Shown here in pieces: positions 52,201 to 59,517 of a DNA stretch of 64,000 nucleotides. Both the position numbers and the translations under genes were made by a program. This stretch comes from Flavobacterium sp. ov086 (GTDB lineage Bacteria; Bacteroidota; Bacteroidia; Flavobacteriales; Flavobacteriaceae). Within the stretch, counting starts at the first letter, position 1. Every line of letters starts with the position of its first letter. The stretch is taken from positions 47,921 through 111,920 of the forward strand of contig NZ_FZNL01000023.1 of assembly GCF_900187965.1 (NCBI RefSeq), in the 5' to 3' direction. The notes below the pieces were generated by a model that saw only the letters and a program-made list of their open reading frames with translations, had not been told where the DNA came from and searched no databases.

Positions 52201-53787
52201 GGTTTGATTTCGCCTCCGCCTCACCACGATATTTATTCTATTGAGGATTTGTCTCAGTTGATTTATGATTTGAAAAATGCGAATCGTGAAGCGCGTATCA
52301 ACGTAAAATTAGTTTCTGAAGTTGGAGTTGGAACTATTGCTGCCGGTGTTGCCAAAGCAAAAGCTGACGTTATCCTAATTTCTGGTTATGATGGAGGAAC
52401 TGGTGCTGCACCACTTACTTCATTACAACACACAGGAATTCCGTGGGAACTTGGTTTAGCAGAAGCACAACAAACTTTGATCTTAAATGATTTAAGAAGC
52501 CGTGTAGTTCTGGAATGTGACGGACAATTGAAAACAGGTCGTGATGTAGCTATCGCTGCATTGTTAGGAGCCGAAGAGTTTGGTTTTGCAACTGCTCCTC
52601 TTGTAGCTTCTGGCTGTATTATGATGAGAGCTTGTCACTTAAATACTTGTCCGGTTGGTATTGCAACTCAGGATCCTGAATTAAGAAAAAATTTCAAAGG
52701 AACTCCAGAGCACGTAATCAACTTCATGTATTTTATTGCCGAAGAATTAAGAGAAATCATGGCACAATTAGGTTTCAGAACCTTAAAAGAAATGGTAGGT
52801 CAATCACAAAAATTAAATGTGAATAAAGCGATCAAACATTACAAAGCCAATGGTTTAGATTTATCATCAATTCTATACAAACCGGAAAAAGCGAAAACTG
52901 TACCAAATCACAATACAACTGAACAAGATCACGATTTAGAAAACGTATTGGATTTTGCGATTATCAAAGAAGCGATTCCGTCTATTTATAGAAAAGAAAA
53001 AACAAGAGTTACGTTTAAAATTAAAAATACAGACCGTTCTGTAGGTGCCATTTTGAGTAATGAAATCTCAAAAATATATGGCGCACAAGGTTTACCTGAC
53101 GACACTATTTTAGTTGATTTTGAAGGTTCTGCCGGACAAAGTTTTGGTGCATTTGCAACAAACGGATTGTCGTTTAAGATTCACGGAAACTGTAATGATT
53201 ACTTAGGAAAAGGTCTTTCAGGAGGAAAATTGATTATCAAAGTCCCTCCTACTGCAACCTTCAAACCTGAAGAGAACATCATTATTGGTAACGTTGCCCT
53301 TTACGGAGCTATTACCGGAGAGGCTTATATTAATGGAATGGCCGGTGAGCGTTTTTGTGTGAGAAATTCTGGAGCAACAGCAGTTGTTGAAGGAATTGGA
53401 GATCACGGATGCGAGTACATGACTGGTGGTACAGTCGTTGTTTTAGGAAAAACAGGAAGAAACTTCGCAGCTGGTATGAGCGGTGGTGTAGCTTATGTGT
53501 ATGATCCAAATCAAAAATTCGATTCAACTTTATGTAACATGGAAATGGTTGCATTTGATCCGATGGAAGAGGAAGACGTTACAAAACTAAAACGATTGAT
53601 CAAAAACCATTCATTGTATACCAGCAGTCCATTAGCAAAAAGAATTTTAGCAGACTGGGAAAATGAACAAAACAATTTCGTAAAAGTGATGCCAACTGAT
53701 TACAAAAAAGCATTACAACGAATTGCAGAAGAGAAATCCCCCCAGCCCCCAAAGGGGGAGCTTGTGGAAGAACTTGCAAACAATTAA
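49246..53787 (+). CDS. gltB: Glutamate synthase (NADPH), large subunit
   Basis: 1513 aa from the ATG at 49246. It moves the amide of glutamine to 2-oxoglutarate, giving two glutamates. The class II amidotransferase domain opens EFEHDNCGAGFICNL; Cys18 would be the N-terminal nucleophile after removal of a 17-residue propeptide. The central and FMN synthase domains follow (GGKSNSGEGGEDPKRF, AQGAKPGEGGQLPGEKV, LISGYDGGTGAAPLTS). The 3Fe-4S cluster is in CIMMRACHLNTCPVGIA, and the C-terminal GxGxG helix near YLGKGLSGGKL and GDHGCEYMTGG. The final residues, SPQPPKGELVEE, come from a CCCCCAGCCCCCAAAGGGGG repeat and look like a recent tail addition. gltD follows 83 bases later. Confidence 0.96.
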   Translation: MKVKEQGLYLPEFEHDNCGAGFICNLNGIKSNDIIHKALDILIKLEHRGAVSSDGRTGDGAGILFDIPHAFFKKVCDFEIPETREYAVGMVFLPKSKNQVSFCMNAFESTIKDQNLKILGWRDVPVEAENLGQIAAEKEPTVKQVFVSKNGQDLTEQEFNAKLFAARKIAEHAVRGSKTSESHMFYFSSLSTTTIIYKGLLMPEDISRYYVDLKDPDLVTRLALVHQRFSTNTFPSWELAQPFRYMCHNGEINTLRGNVSRMRAREELMQSKVFGDDIKKLFPIILEGKSDSASMDMVVELLLMTGRSLPEAMMMVVPEAWEKHQTMSEEKKAFYEFNACIMEPWDGPASIPFTDGNVIGALLDRNGLRPSRYTLTKSGFVIMSSEIGVLDIDPEDVIQHGRLEPGKMFLVDMNEGRIIEDEEVKKAIVTKRPYKEWIDANLLPLSKIPYTNNPTPVEKLDFLTRQRLFGYTIEDLKTIINPMGGQGAEAISSMGNDTPLAVLSDQPQLLYNYFKQLFAQVTNPPLDGIREEIITDISLAIGGDFNIFEIESKQCKKLKIQNPVISNEDLDKIRNIDHVDFKSATISTLYKIEKGVNGLERALEKCVQATFKAVSEGCNIIILSDRGVSEELAPIPMLLACSYIHHSLNILQVRSKFGIIIESAEPREPHHFALLFGYGASAINPYMVNEIIYDQVAQGFITGVKADYAVVNYNKAIAKGIVKIMNKIGISTLHSYRAAQIFEILGLNKTFTSKYFPYTPSRIEGIGLIEVEKEVKKRFQKAFPNSKVANLLPLEIGGIYRWRRGGEKHMFNPTTISKLQQAVRLNSPESYKEYSNMVNEQSSNLMTIRGMFEFNNLDPISIDEVEPWTEIVKKFKTGAMSYGSISREAHENLAIAMNRIGGKSNSGEGGEDPKRFQKEINGDSRNSAIKQVASGRFGVSINYLTNAKEIQIKMAQGAKPGEGGQLPGEKVVPWIAETRNSTPYVGLISPPPHHDIYSIEDLSQLIYDLKNANREARINVKLVSEVGVGTIAAGVAKAKADVILISGYDGGTGAAPLTSLQHTGIPWELGLAEAQQTLILNDLRSRVVLECDGQLKTGRDVAIAALLGAEEFGFATAPLVASGCIMMRACHLNTCPVGIATQDPELRKNFKGTPEHVINFMYFIAEELREIMAQLGFRTLKEMVGQSQKLNVNKAIKHYKANGLDLSSILYKPEKAKTVPNHNTTEQDHDLENVLDFAIIKEAIPSIYRKEKTRVTFKIKNTDRSVGAILSNEISKIYGAQGLPDDTILVDFEGSAGQSFGAFATNGLSFKIHGNCNDYLGKGLSGGKLIIKVPPTATFKPEENIIIGNVALYGAITGEAYINGMAGERFCVRNSGATAVVEGIGDHGCEYMTGGTVVVLGKTGRNFAAGMSGGVAYVYDPNQKFDSTLCNMEMVAFDPMEEEDVTKLKRLIKNHSLYTSSPLAKRILADWENEQNNFVKVMPTDYKKALQRIAEEKSPQPPKGELVEELANN

Positions 53788-53856
53788 AATAGTAAAAAAA
53801 TAAATAATTTCATTCCCATTTTAGCTTCCCCTCCTTTGGAGGGGACTGAGGGGAGG
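53737..53856. repeat. CCCCAGCCCCCAAAGGGGG inverted-repeat element across the gltB 3' end
   Basis: Left unit 53737-53763 (TCCCCCCAGCCCCCAAAGGG plus GGAGCTT) and right unit 53823-53856 (AGCTTCCCCTCCTTTGGAGG plus GGACTGAGGGGAGG) are inverted relatives, each itself palindromic. The left unit is translated as the last residues of GltB. GC content is far above the surroundings. Confidence 0.8.
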
Positions 53857-53870
53857 ATAAATTTTAAGTC

Positions 53871-55325
53871 ATGGGTAAAATAGGCGGATTTAAAGAATAT
53901 AACAGAGCCGACGAAAGTAATTTAGCAGTTGCAGAACGTGTTTCGAACTACAACGAATTTACTATTCCGTTAGCAAAAGATAAAATAAAAGAACAAGGTT
54001 CGAGATGTATGGATTGTGGAATTCCTTTTTGTCACAGTTCTTGTCCATTAGGAAATTTAATTCCTGATTTCAACGACATGGTGCATCAGGAAGAATGGCA
54101 AAGTGCATTAGAGATATTACAATCTACGAATAACTTTCCTGAATTTACAGGTCGCTTATGCCCTGCTCCATGTGAGAAATCATGTGTATTAGGAATCATT
54201 AAAGAACCGGTTGCAATCGAAAACATCGAGAAAAACATTATCGAAAGAGGTTTTGCCGAAGGATGGATTAAACCACAGCCACCAAAAAAGAGAACAGGAA
54301 AAACTGTTGCCGTTATTGGTTCAGGTCCTGCAGGTTTAGCAGCAGCTCAACAATTAAACAGAGCCGGTCACACGGTAACTGTTTTTGAAAGAGACAATGC
54401 TATTGGAGGTTTATTACGTTACGGAATTCCGAATTTCAAATTAGAAAAAGGAATCATCGACAGACGTGTTGCAATCCTTGAAGCTGAAGGAATCACTTTT
54501 AAAACTGATGTAAATGTTGGTGTAAACTTTAGTGTTGAAGAACTAAATACTTTTGATTCTATCGTATTATGTGGTGGAGCAACAGAAAGAAGAAGTTTGC
54601 CAACTAAAGGAATCGAAAGCAAAGGTGTTGTTCAGGCAATGGATTTCTTGACACAACAAACTAAAGTTTTATATGGAGAGTCAATTCCAGATCAAATTAA
54701 AGCTACTGGAAAAGATGTAATCGTAATTGGTGGTGGAGATACAGGTTCAGATTGTATTGGAACTTCAAACAGACATGGAGCAAAATCAGTAACTAACTTT
54801 GAGATTTTACCAAAACCTCCCGTTGGAAGAAGCGAGTCTACTCCTTGGCCTTTCTGGCCATTGCAGTTAAAAACTTCGTCTTCTCACGAAGAAGGTTGCG
54901 ACAGAAACTGGTTAATCAATACTAAAGAATTCATCGCGAATGATAAAGGAGAATTAACAGGATTAAAAACCGTTGAGGTTCAATGGAAAATGACTCCTGG
55001 TCAACGTCCTGAATTAATCGAAAAAGAAGGATCAGAGAAAATCTGGCCTTGCGATTTAGCTTTATTAGCTTTAGGATTTACAGGTCCCGAGAAAACTTTA
55101 AGCGAGCAATTAGGTCTTGAAGTTGACATGAGAAGCAACTATAAAGCAAAAAATTATCAAACGAATGTTCCGCATATTTTCACCGCTGGTGATATGCGAA
55201 GAGGACAATCGTTAATTGTATGGGCTATTTCAGAAGGTCGCGAAGCAGCAAGAGAAGTAGATTTGTTCTTAATGGGCTCTACCAACTTGCCAACCAAAGG
55301 AAACGGAGACTTACCGAGTCTTTAG
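53871..55325 (+). CDS. gltD: Glutamate synthase (NADPH), small subunit
   Basis: 484 aa. It passes electrons from NADPH through FAD and 4Fe-4S clusters to GltB. The N-terminal cysteine clusters are CMDCGIPFCHSSCPLGN (about 47-63) and CPAPCEKSCVLGI (about 102-114). The FAD site is VIGSGPAGLAAAQQLNRAGH (about 146-165), and the NADPH site VIGGGDTGSDCIG (about 286-298). The C-terminal FAD segment is HIFTAGDMRRGQSLIVWAISEGREAAREVD. It forms an operon with gltB; ammonium assimilation is thus linked to 2-oxoglutarate from icd. Confidence 0.97.
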   Translation: MGKIGGFKEYNRADESNLAVAERVSNYNEFTIPLAKDKIKEQGSRCMDCGIPFCHSSCPLGNLIPDFNDMVHQEEWQSALEILQSTNNFPEFTGRLCPAPCEKSCVLGIIKEPVAIENIEKNIIERGFAEGWIKPQPPKKRTGKTVAVIGSGPAGLAAAQQLNRAGHTVTVFERDNAIGGLLRYGIPNFKLEKGIIDRRVAILEAEGITFKTDVNVGVNFSVEELNTFDSIVLCGGATERRSLPTKGIESKGVVQAMDFLTQQTKVLYGESIPDQIKATGKDVIVIGGGDTGSDCIGTSNRHGAKSVTNFEILPKPPVGRSESTPWPFWPLQLKTSSSHEEGCDRNWLINTKEFIANDKGELTGLKTVEVQWKMTPGQRPELIEKEGSEKIWPCDLALLALGFTGPEKTLSEQLGLEVDMRSNYKAKNYQTNVPHIFTAGDMRRGQSLIVWAISEGREAAREVDLFLMGSTNLPTKGNGDLPSL

Positions 55326-55451
55326 TTTTTGAGTTACTAAGATACTAAGTTGCTAAGGTTCTAAGTTTTTCTTACTTCCTTCATCTTAAAAAAACTTAAA
55401 AGATCAAAAATTATCAGGTAGTCTTTAAACCTTATAACACACAACTAACAG

Positions 55452-55483
55452 AAGCCCCTGAATTAATTCAGGGGCTTTTTTTT
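55452..55483 (+). terminator. Terminator of the gltBD operon
   Basis: AAGCCCCTGAATT and AATTCAGGGGCTT perfect 13-bp stem with eight T. Confidence 0.8.
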
Positions 55484-55602
55484 CGCCACGAATTTCACGA
55501 CTTTTCTCTAATTTTTATTGTTAGAGTTTTACTATGCGCAAGTTTAATTAGAGAAAATTCGTGACCCGAGCGATAGCGAACAGGCGAAGCAAATTCGTGG
55601 CG
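55484..55602. repeat. Palindromic repeat, GCCACGAATTTCACGAATT family, copy 4
   Basis: Arms CGCCACGAATTTCACGA and AATTCGTGGCG. The right arm is interrupted by the CCGAG-N-CGAACAGGCGAAG element at 55564-55592. Confidence 0.75.
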
Positions 55603-55768
55603 AAAAATATAAATAATCTGCGCTAATCCTTTAACCTGTGAAAAAATCTTAGTACCTTAGAACCTCAGCAACTTAGAACCTAAAGAGAATTTTACAAAAA
55701 TTCGAAATAAACCACTTTTTGTTTAAAAACAAACAATTTGTTATAATTTGTTATTTTTCTACAAAAAA

Positions 55769-55799
55769 TTTGTGGTTACTCAAAAGAATAATAAATTTG
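55769..55799 (+). promoter_or_regulatory. Complete promoter of lysA
   Basis: TTTG (55769-55772), a 19-base spacer, then TAAATTTG (55792-55799): a textbook Bacteroidota -33/-7 promoter, 18 bases before the ATG. Confidence 0.7.
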
Positions 55800-55817
55800 T
55801 CCAAAATAGTTTAAAAA

Positions 55818-57041
55818 ATGCAAGCAAAAGATTTACTGCAGTTAGCAGACCAATTTGGAAGTCCATTATATGTTTATGATGCCGAAAAAATCCAATCTCA
55901 GTACAATAGGTTAACTAAAGCTTTCTCTAAGGTAGAAAACTTGAGAGTTAATTACGCCATGAAGGCATTGTCAAATGTTGCGATTCTTCAGTTACTAAAG
56001 AACATGGGGTCTGGCTTAGATACTGTATCAATTCAAGAAGTTTTATTGGGACTTCATGCTGGCTATGATCCTGACAAAATCTTTTTTACACCAAACGGAG
56101 TTTCTCTTGAAGAAATCGAAGAGGTTGCCGCAATGGGTGTACAAATCAATATTGACAACTTATCTATTCTGGAGCAATTCGGAACAAAATATCCACAAAT
56201 TCCGGTATGTATTCGTATCAATCCACACGTAATGGCGGGAGGAAATGCTAATATTTCGGTAGGACATATCGATAGTAAATTTGGAATTTCGGTACATCAA
56301 ATACCGCATATCTTGCGAATTGTAGAGAATACAAAAATGAGCATCGTTGGAATTCACATGCACACAGGATCTGATATTCTTGATATCGAGGTATTCTTGT
56401 ATGCTGCCGAAATCTTGTTTGATACAGCAAAACACTTCAAAGATCTTGAATTTTTAGATTTCGGAAGCGGATTTAAAGTTCCTTACAAAAAAGACGATAT
56501 CGAAACAGATATTGAAGAATTAGGTAAAAAATTATCAAAAAGATTCAATGCTTTCTGTACAGAATACGGTAAAGATTTAACGTTGATTTTCGAACCAGGA
56601 AAATTCCTGGTGAGCGAAGCAGGTTTCTTCTTAGCAAAAGTAAACGTAGTAAAACAAACAACCTCCACAGTTTTCGCCGGGATTGACAGTGGTTTCAACC
56701 ACTTAATTCGCCCAATGTTTTACGGTTCACAACATTATATTGAAAACATTTCTAATCCAAAAGGAAAAGAGCGTTTTTACTCTGTTGTAGGATACATTTG
56801 CGAAACAGATACATTTGCCAACAACCGCAAGATTTCGGAAATTACCGAAGGTGATATTCTTGCTTTCAGAAACGCTGGAGCATACTGTTTCTCCATGTCT
56901 TCGAACTACAATTCAAGATACAAACCAGCTGAGGTTTTATGGAAAGACGGACAAGGAATCTTAATTCGTCAACACGAAACATTCGAAGATTTGCTTAAAA
57001 ATCAAATTCCGTTGCCACAAGAAGTTGCTGCAACAGTTTAA
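55818..57041 (+). CDS. lysA: Diaminopimelate decarboxylase
   Basis: 407 aa, standard length. It converts meso-diaminopimelate to lysine with PLP. The PLP lysine is in RVNYAMKALSNVAIL (about 43-57). VGIHMHTGSDILD (about 179-191) with the specificity histidine, LDFGSGFKVPY (about 214-224) the phosphate-binding glycines, FEPGKFLV, and CETDTFANNR (catalytic Cys near 339) follow; FRNAGAYCFSMSSNYNSR ends the family signature. The last 28 codons and following bases are duplicated 0.8 kb downstream at 57844-57956. Confidence 0.96.
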   Translation: MQAKDLLQLADQFGSPLYVYDAEKIQSQYNRLTKAFSKVENLRVNYAMKALSNVAILQLLKNMGSGLDTVSIQEVLLGLHAGYDPDKIFFTPNGVSLEEIEEVAAMGVQINIDNLSILEQFGTKYPQIPVCIRINPHVMAGGNANISVGHIDSKFGISVHQIPHILRIVENTKMSIVGIHMHTGSDILDIEVFLYAAEILFDTAKHFKDLEFLDFGSGFKVPYKKDDIETDIEELGKKLSKRFNAFCTEYGKDLTLIFEPGKFLVSEAGFFLAKVNVVKQTTSTVFAGIDSGFNHLIRPMFYGSQHYIENISNPKGKERFYSVVGYICETDTFANNRKISEITEGDILAFRNAGAYCFSMSSNYNSRYKPAEVLWKDGQGILIRQHETFEDLLKNQIPLPQEVAATV

Positions 57042-57067
57042 AATAAAAAAAAAGAGAATATCTATTG
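56956..57067 (+). repeat. lysA 3'-end direct repeat, left (coding) copy
   Basis: 112 bases covering codons about 380-407 of lysA, the stop and 26 bases beyond (ending GAGAATATCTATTG). It matches 57844-57956 base for base except for one extra A in an A run. Confidence 0.92.
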
Positions 57068-57100
57068 AATCCCGTTTCTTAATTGAGACGGGATTTTTTT
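57068..57100 (+). terminator. Terminator of lysA
   Basis: AATCCCGTTTC / GAGACGGGATT stem with seven T. The second repeat copy downstream has a broken version of it. Confidence 0.75.
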
Positions 57101-57246
57101 ATTGTAGATTTCTGAGTTTAGATTTTAGATTCCGGATTGTCAGGCTACAAAATCTTAGAATCCACAAGGTCTACCACCACGTTCGTCATTTCAGAAATGA
57201 TAAGATTGTGGATAATTGGGGTTTAAAACCTGAAACTTATTTTTAT

Positions 57247-57340
57247 GGCGTCTCCCGCCGAAAAAAACGGGCCGGGCTTTCGGCTATATTTTTTGTTCCG
57301 TTTCACTTCACAAAAGGATACCGCCTCTATCCCTGACGCA
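57247..57340. repeat. GGCGTCTCCCGCCGAAAAA repeat, copy 1
   Basis: Reads GGCGTCTCCCGCC, GGGCTTTCGGCTATAT, CACTTCACAAAAGGATA and ATCCCTGACGCA. A close copy is at 59302-59396. Higher GC than its surroundings; small frames through it are not genes. Confidence 0.8.
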
Positions 57341-57396
57341 CTCACAACTCAAATATATTTTAGGGAATCAAATAACAGAACGAACCTATTGCCAAT

Positions 57397-57702
57397 CTAT
57401 TTGAGATATGAAAACCATTTATCTTCCATAGCCTTATCTAAGTCTATATTGTGATAATTCGCAAACAATAAAATTTGCCCAAAAACATCGGCTAATTCAT
57501 TCGAGATATTCTTTTTTAATTCTTCTTTTGTTAAATTCCTATCCCTTCCTCTAAGTGTATACGAAAGATAATTTTGCGTCAATTCCCCTACTTCTTCATG
57601 CAGTTTTAAAATATACCAATCTTCATCTCTTTTTATATTACAGTTTTTTTCATACTGATCAGATACCATTACCACTTTTTCTGTTAGAGTTTTTAAATCC
57701 AT
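57397..57702 (-). CDS. MazG-like nucleotide pyrophosphohydrolase
   Basis: 101 aa. LHEEVGELTQNYLSYTLRG (about 33-51) has the EExxE metal motif and NISNELADVFGQILLFANYHNIDLDKAMEDKW (about 65-96) the ExxD partner, so a single MazG-type NTP pyrophosphatase domain with acidic metal ligands is complete. Members hydrolyse (d)NTPs or nucleotide alarmones, and short ones are frequent on phage and mobile DNA. It lies between the two copies of the lysA 3' end and has no co-directional neighbour. Confidence 0.85.
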   Translation of the reverse strand: MDLKTLTEKVVMVSDQYEKNCNIKRDEDWYILKLHEEVGELTQNYLSYTLRGRDRNLTKEELKKNISNELADVFGQILLFANYHNIDLDKAMEDKWFSYLK

Positions 57703-57843
57703 TATATTCTAATTTGTGTTTAATTATTTCCTTCCTTTTTTCAATAATAAGAAAATATGCTATTGTTTTCCAAGATACAAACTATTTTATTTTTTTATAG
57801 AAAAAATCGCACAAAAAAAACAATGTTCAATACTTTGAAAAAA

Positions 57844-57956
57844 GAATCTTAATTCGTCAACACGAAACATTCGAAGATTTGCTTAAAAATCAAATTCCGT
57901 TGCCACAAGAAGTTGCTGCAACAGTTTAAAATAAAAAAAAAAGAGAATATCTATTG
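57844..57956 (+). repeat. lysA 3'-end direct repeat, right (non-coding) copy
   Basis: 113 bases, identical to 56956-57067 but for one A. Beyond it, AATCCCGTTTCTTA continues the match into the terminator's left arm, after which the sequence diverges (ATGAAGCATG), so the hairpin is destroyed. It has no start and is not expressed as part of a lysA frame. Confidence 0.9.
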
Positions 57957-58223
57957 TAAAAATCCCGTTTCTTATGAAGCATGATTTTTTTTACTACAAC
58001 AAAAATTCAGAAAATCTATTGAATTTTTCTAAAAAAAACAATTCAAAAGGATCCTAAAAAATGGTTTCCGTAATTGTGTCTTTCTTTGCAAAATCAATCT
58101 TATTTTTTTATAATTTCGTTTTAAACTGTCAGAAAAAACACAAGTTACTTTTACACAACTAATTATAATACAGAATTTTGACTTCATTTTTTTGAATAAA
58201 TTCATAATCTTAAAAACTTAAAT
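57957..58223. other. Upstream region of the aldo/keto reductase gene, no gene
   Basis: AT-rich, with the broken terminator of the right lysA copy and a possible -7 box TAATTTCG near 58114. Nothing else recognised. Confidence 0.35.
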
Positions 58224-59246
58224 ATGAAATACAAACAATTAGGAAATTCTGGCTTAATTGTATCTGAGCTTTGCCTTGGAACAATGACGTTTGGACAAGG
58301 AGAACATTTTGGATTTCAATCCACAATAGACGAAAAAAAAGCAGCCGAGCTAGTCGATAGTGCTATTGATAATGGCATTAACTTTTTTGATACCGCAGAC
58401 GGCTACGGAAATGGACAAAGTGAAATTATTCTTGGAAAGGTTTTAAACAAAAAACGAAAAGATGTATTAATTACCACCAAGTTATCTTTTAGAACCGGAG
58501 AACAGGCATTTAATGCTGGCGTAAATTCTAAACATATCATTGAGCAATGCCACAATAGTCTAAAAAATTTGCAAACTGATTACCTTGATGTTTTGTTACT
58601 CCATAATGATGATCCCATTACCCCAATTGATGAAACTTTGAAAGCTTTAGAAAACTTAGTTCAGCAAGGCAAAGTTCGATATATTGGATTTTCTAATTAT
58701 CAAGCCTGGAAAGCAGCTGCCATGACACAGCGACAAAAAGACCTGCATTACAGCCCATTTGTAGCATCACAAATGCACTACTCCATTTTGAATCGAGAGG
58801 TTGAACGTGAAACAATCCCCATGAGTTTGCATTATGGAATAGGAATGATGGTTTGGTCACCTTTAAGCAGTGGCTTTTTAACCGGAAAATATACAAGAGA
58901 CAATCCAACTCCTAAAGACAGCCGACTGAACAACTTTGACCTTGGACTTTTTGATAGAGAACTTGGATATACTGTTATTGACAAATTAACCGAAATTGCA
59001 AAACGTCATAATACCACCGTTACAGCGATTTCTTTAAGTTGGCTATTAACAAAAAAAGTAGTTTCTTCTGTTATTATTGGCGTTAGCAAAACCGAGCAGC
59101 TAAAAGAAAATCTAGCCTGTCAGGAAATTCAACTGAACGAAAAAGAGATCAGTGAAATTGACGAACTAACAAAATTAGAACCAAAATATCCAGCAACATT
59201 TATTAATCTTCAAGATCCTGTTTTATTGAATGCGAAAACAAAATAA
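58224..59246 (+). CDS. Aldo/keto reductase
   Basis: 340 aa TIM-barrel NADP(H) oxidoreductase. The catalytic tetrad is visible: Asp in FFDTADGYGNGQSE (about 54-67) with Tyr60-61, Lys in VLITTKLSF (about 82-90) and His in DVLLLHNDDPITP (about 124-136). SNYQAWKAAAM, WSPLSSGFLTGKY and SVIIGVSKTEQL are the standard cofactor-binding stretches of the YghZ/YajO-like group. Substrate is unknown. Monocistronic, followed by a repeat block. Confidence 0.92.
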   Translation: MKYKQLGNSGLIVSELCLGTMTFGQGEHFGFQSTIDEKKAAELVDSAIDNGINFFDTADGYGNGQSEIILGKVLNKKRKDVLITTKLSFRTGEQAFNAGVNSKHIIEQCHNSLKNLQTDYLDVLLLHNDDPITPIDETLKALENLVQQGKVRYIGFSNYQAWKAAAMTQRQKDLHYSPFVASQMHYSILNREVERETIPMSLHYGIGMMVWSPLSSGFLTGKYTRDNPTPKDSRLNNFDLGLFDRELGYTVIDKLTEIAKRHNTTVTAISLSWLLTKKVVSSVIIGVSKTEQLKENLACQEIQLNEKEISEIDELTKLEPKYPATFINLQDPVLLNAKTK

Positions 59247-59301
59247 CTACAATCTTTAGAATTGGAATTTGGAATTTAGAAAAATTGAATTTTAATCATT
59301 T

Positions 59302-59396
59302 GGGCGTCTCCCGCCGAAAAAAGGCGGGTCGGGCTTTCGGCTATATCTTTTGCTTCGTTCCACTTCACAAAAGGATAACGCCTCGATCCCTGACGC
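59302..59396. repeat. GGCGTCTCCCGCCGAAAAA repeat, copy 2
   Basis: Near-identical to 57247-57340, same orientation, about 2 kb apart. The region 59247-59517 holds no gene. Confidence 0.8.
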
Positions 59397-59517
59397 AAAA
59401 ACGTTTTCATAATAAAAGACAGTTCCTTTGATAATTTATAAGAAAAAAATGAATATTTTAGCTTGATATAGAAGAACTAAATTATAACATTAGTCAATTA
59501 GAAAGAATTTGGAAAAA

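Larger units (their letters stand above)
55333..55680. repeat. Nested inverted-repeat complex between gltD and lysA
   Basis: The outer arms are TTACTAAGATACTAAGTTGC (from 55333) and an imperfect complement with CTTAGTACCTTAGAACC (to 55680). Inside are the gltD terminator (55452-55483) and copy 4 of the GCCACGAATTTCACGA palindrome (55484-55602), which itself holds a short CCGAGCGATAGCGAACAGG element (55564-55592). No gene. Confidence 0.7.
57101..57843. other. Insert between the two lysA 3'-end copies
   Basis: About 740 bases that contain one repeat module (57247-57340) and the MazG-like gene on the minus strand (57397-57702). No integrase or transposase frame is seen. The pattern (target 3' end duplicated at the far side of an insert) resembles small integrative elements or a recombination scar. 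Confidence 0.55.

Noticed and set aside
57025..57454. Two overlapping plus-strand frames after lysA
   Set aside because: They run through the lysA terminator and a GGCGTCTCCCGCC repeat; no protein-like features.
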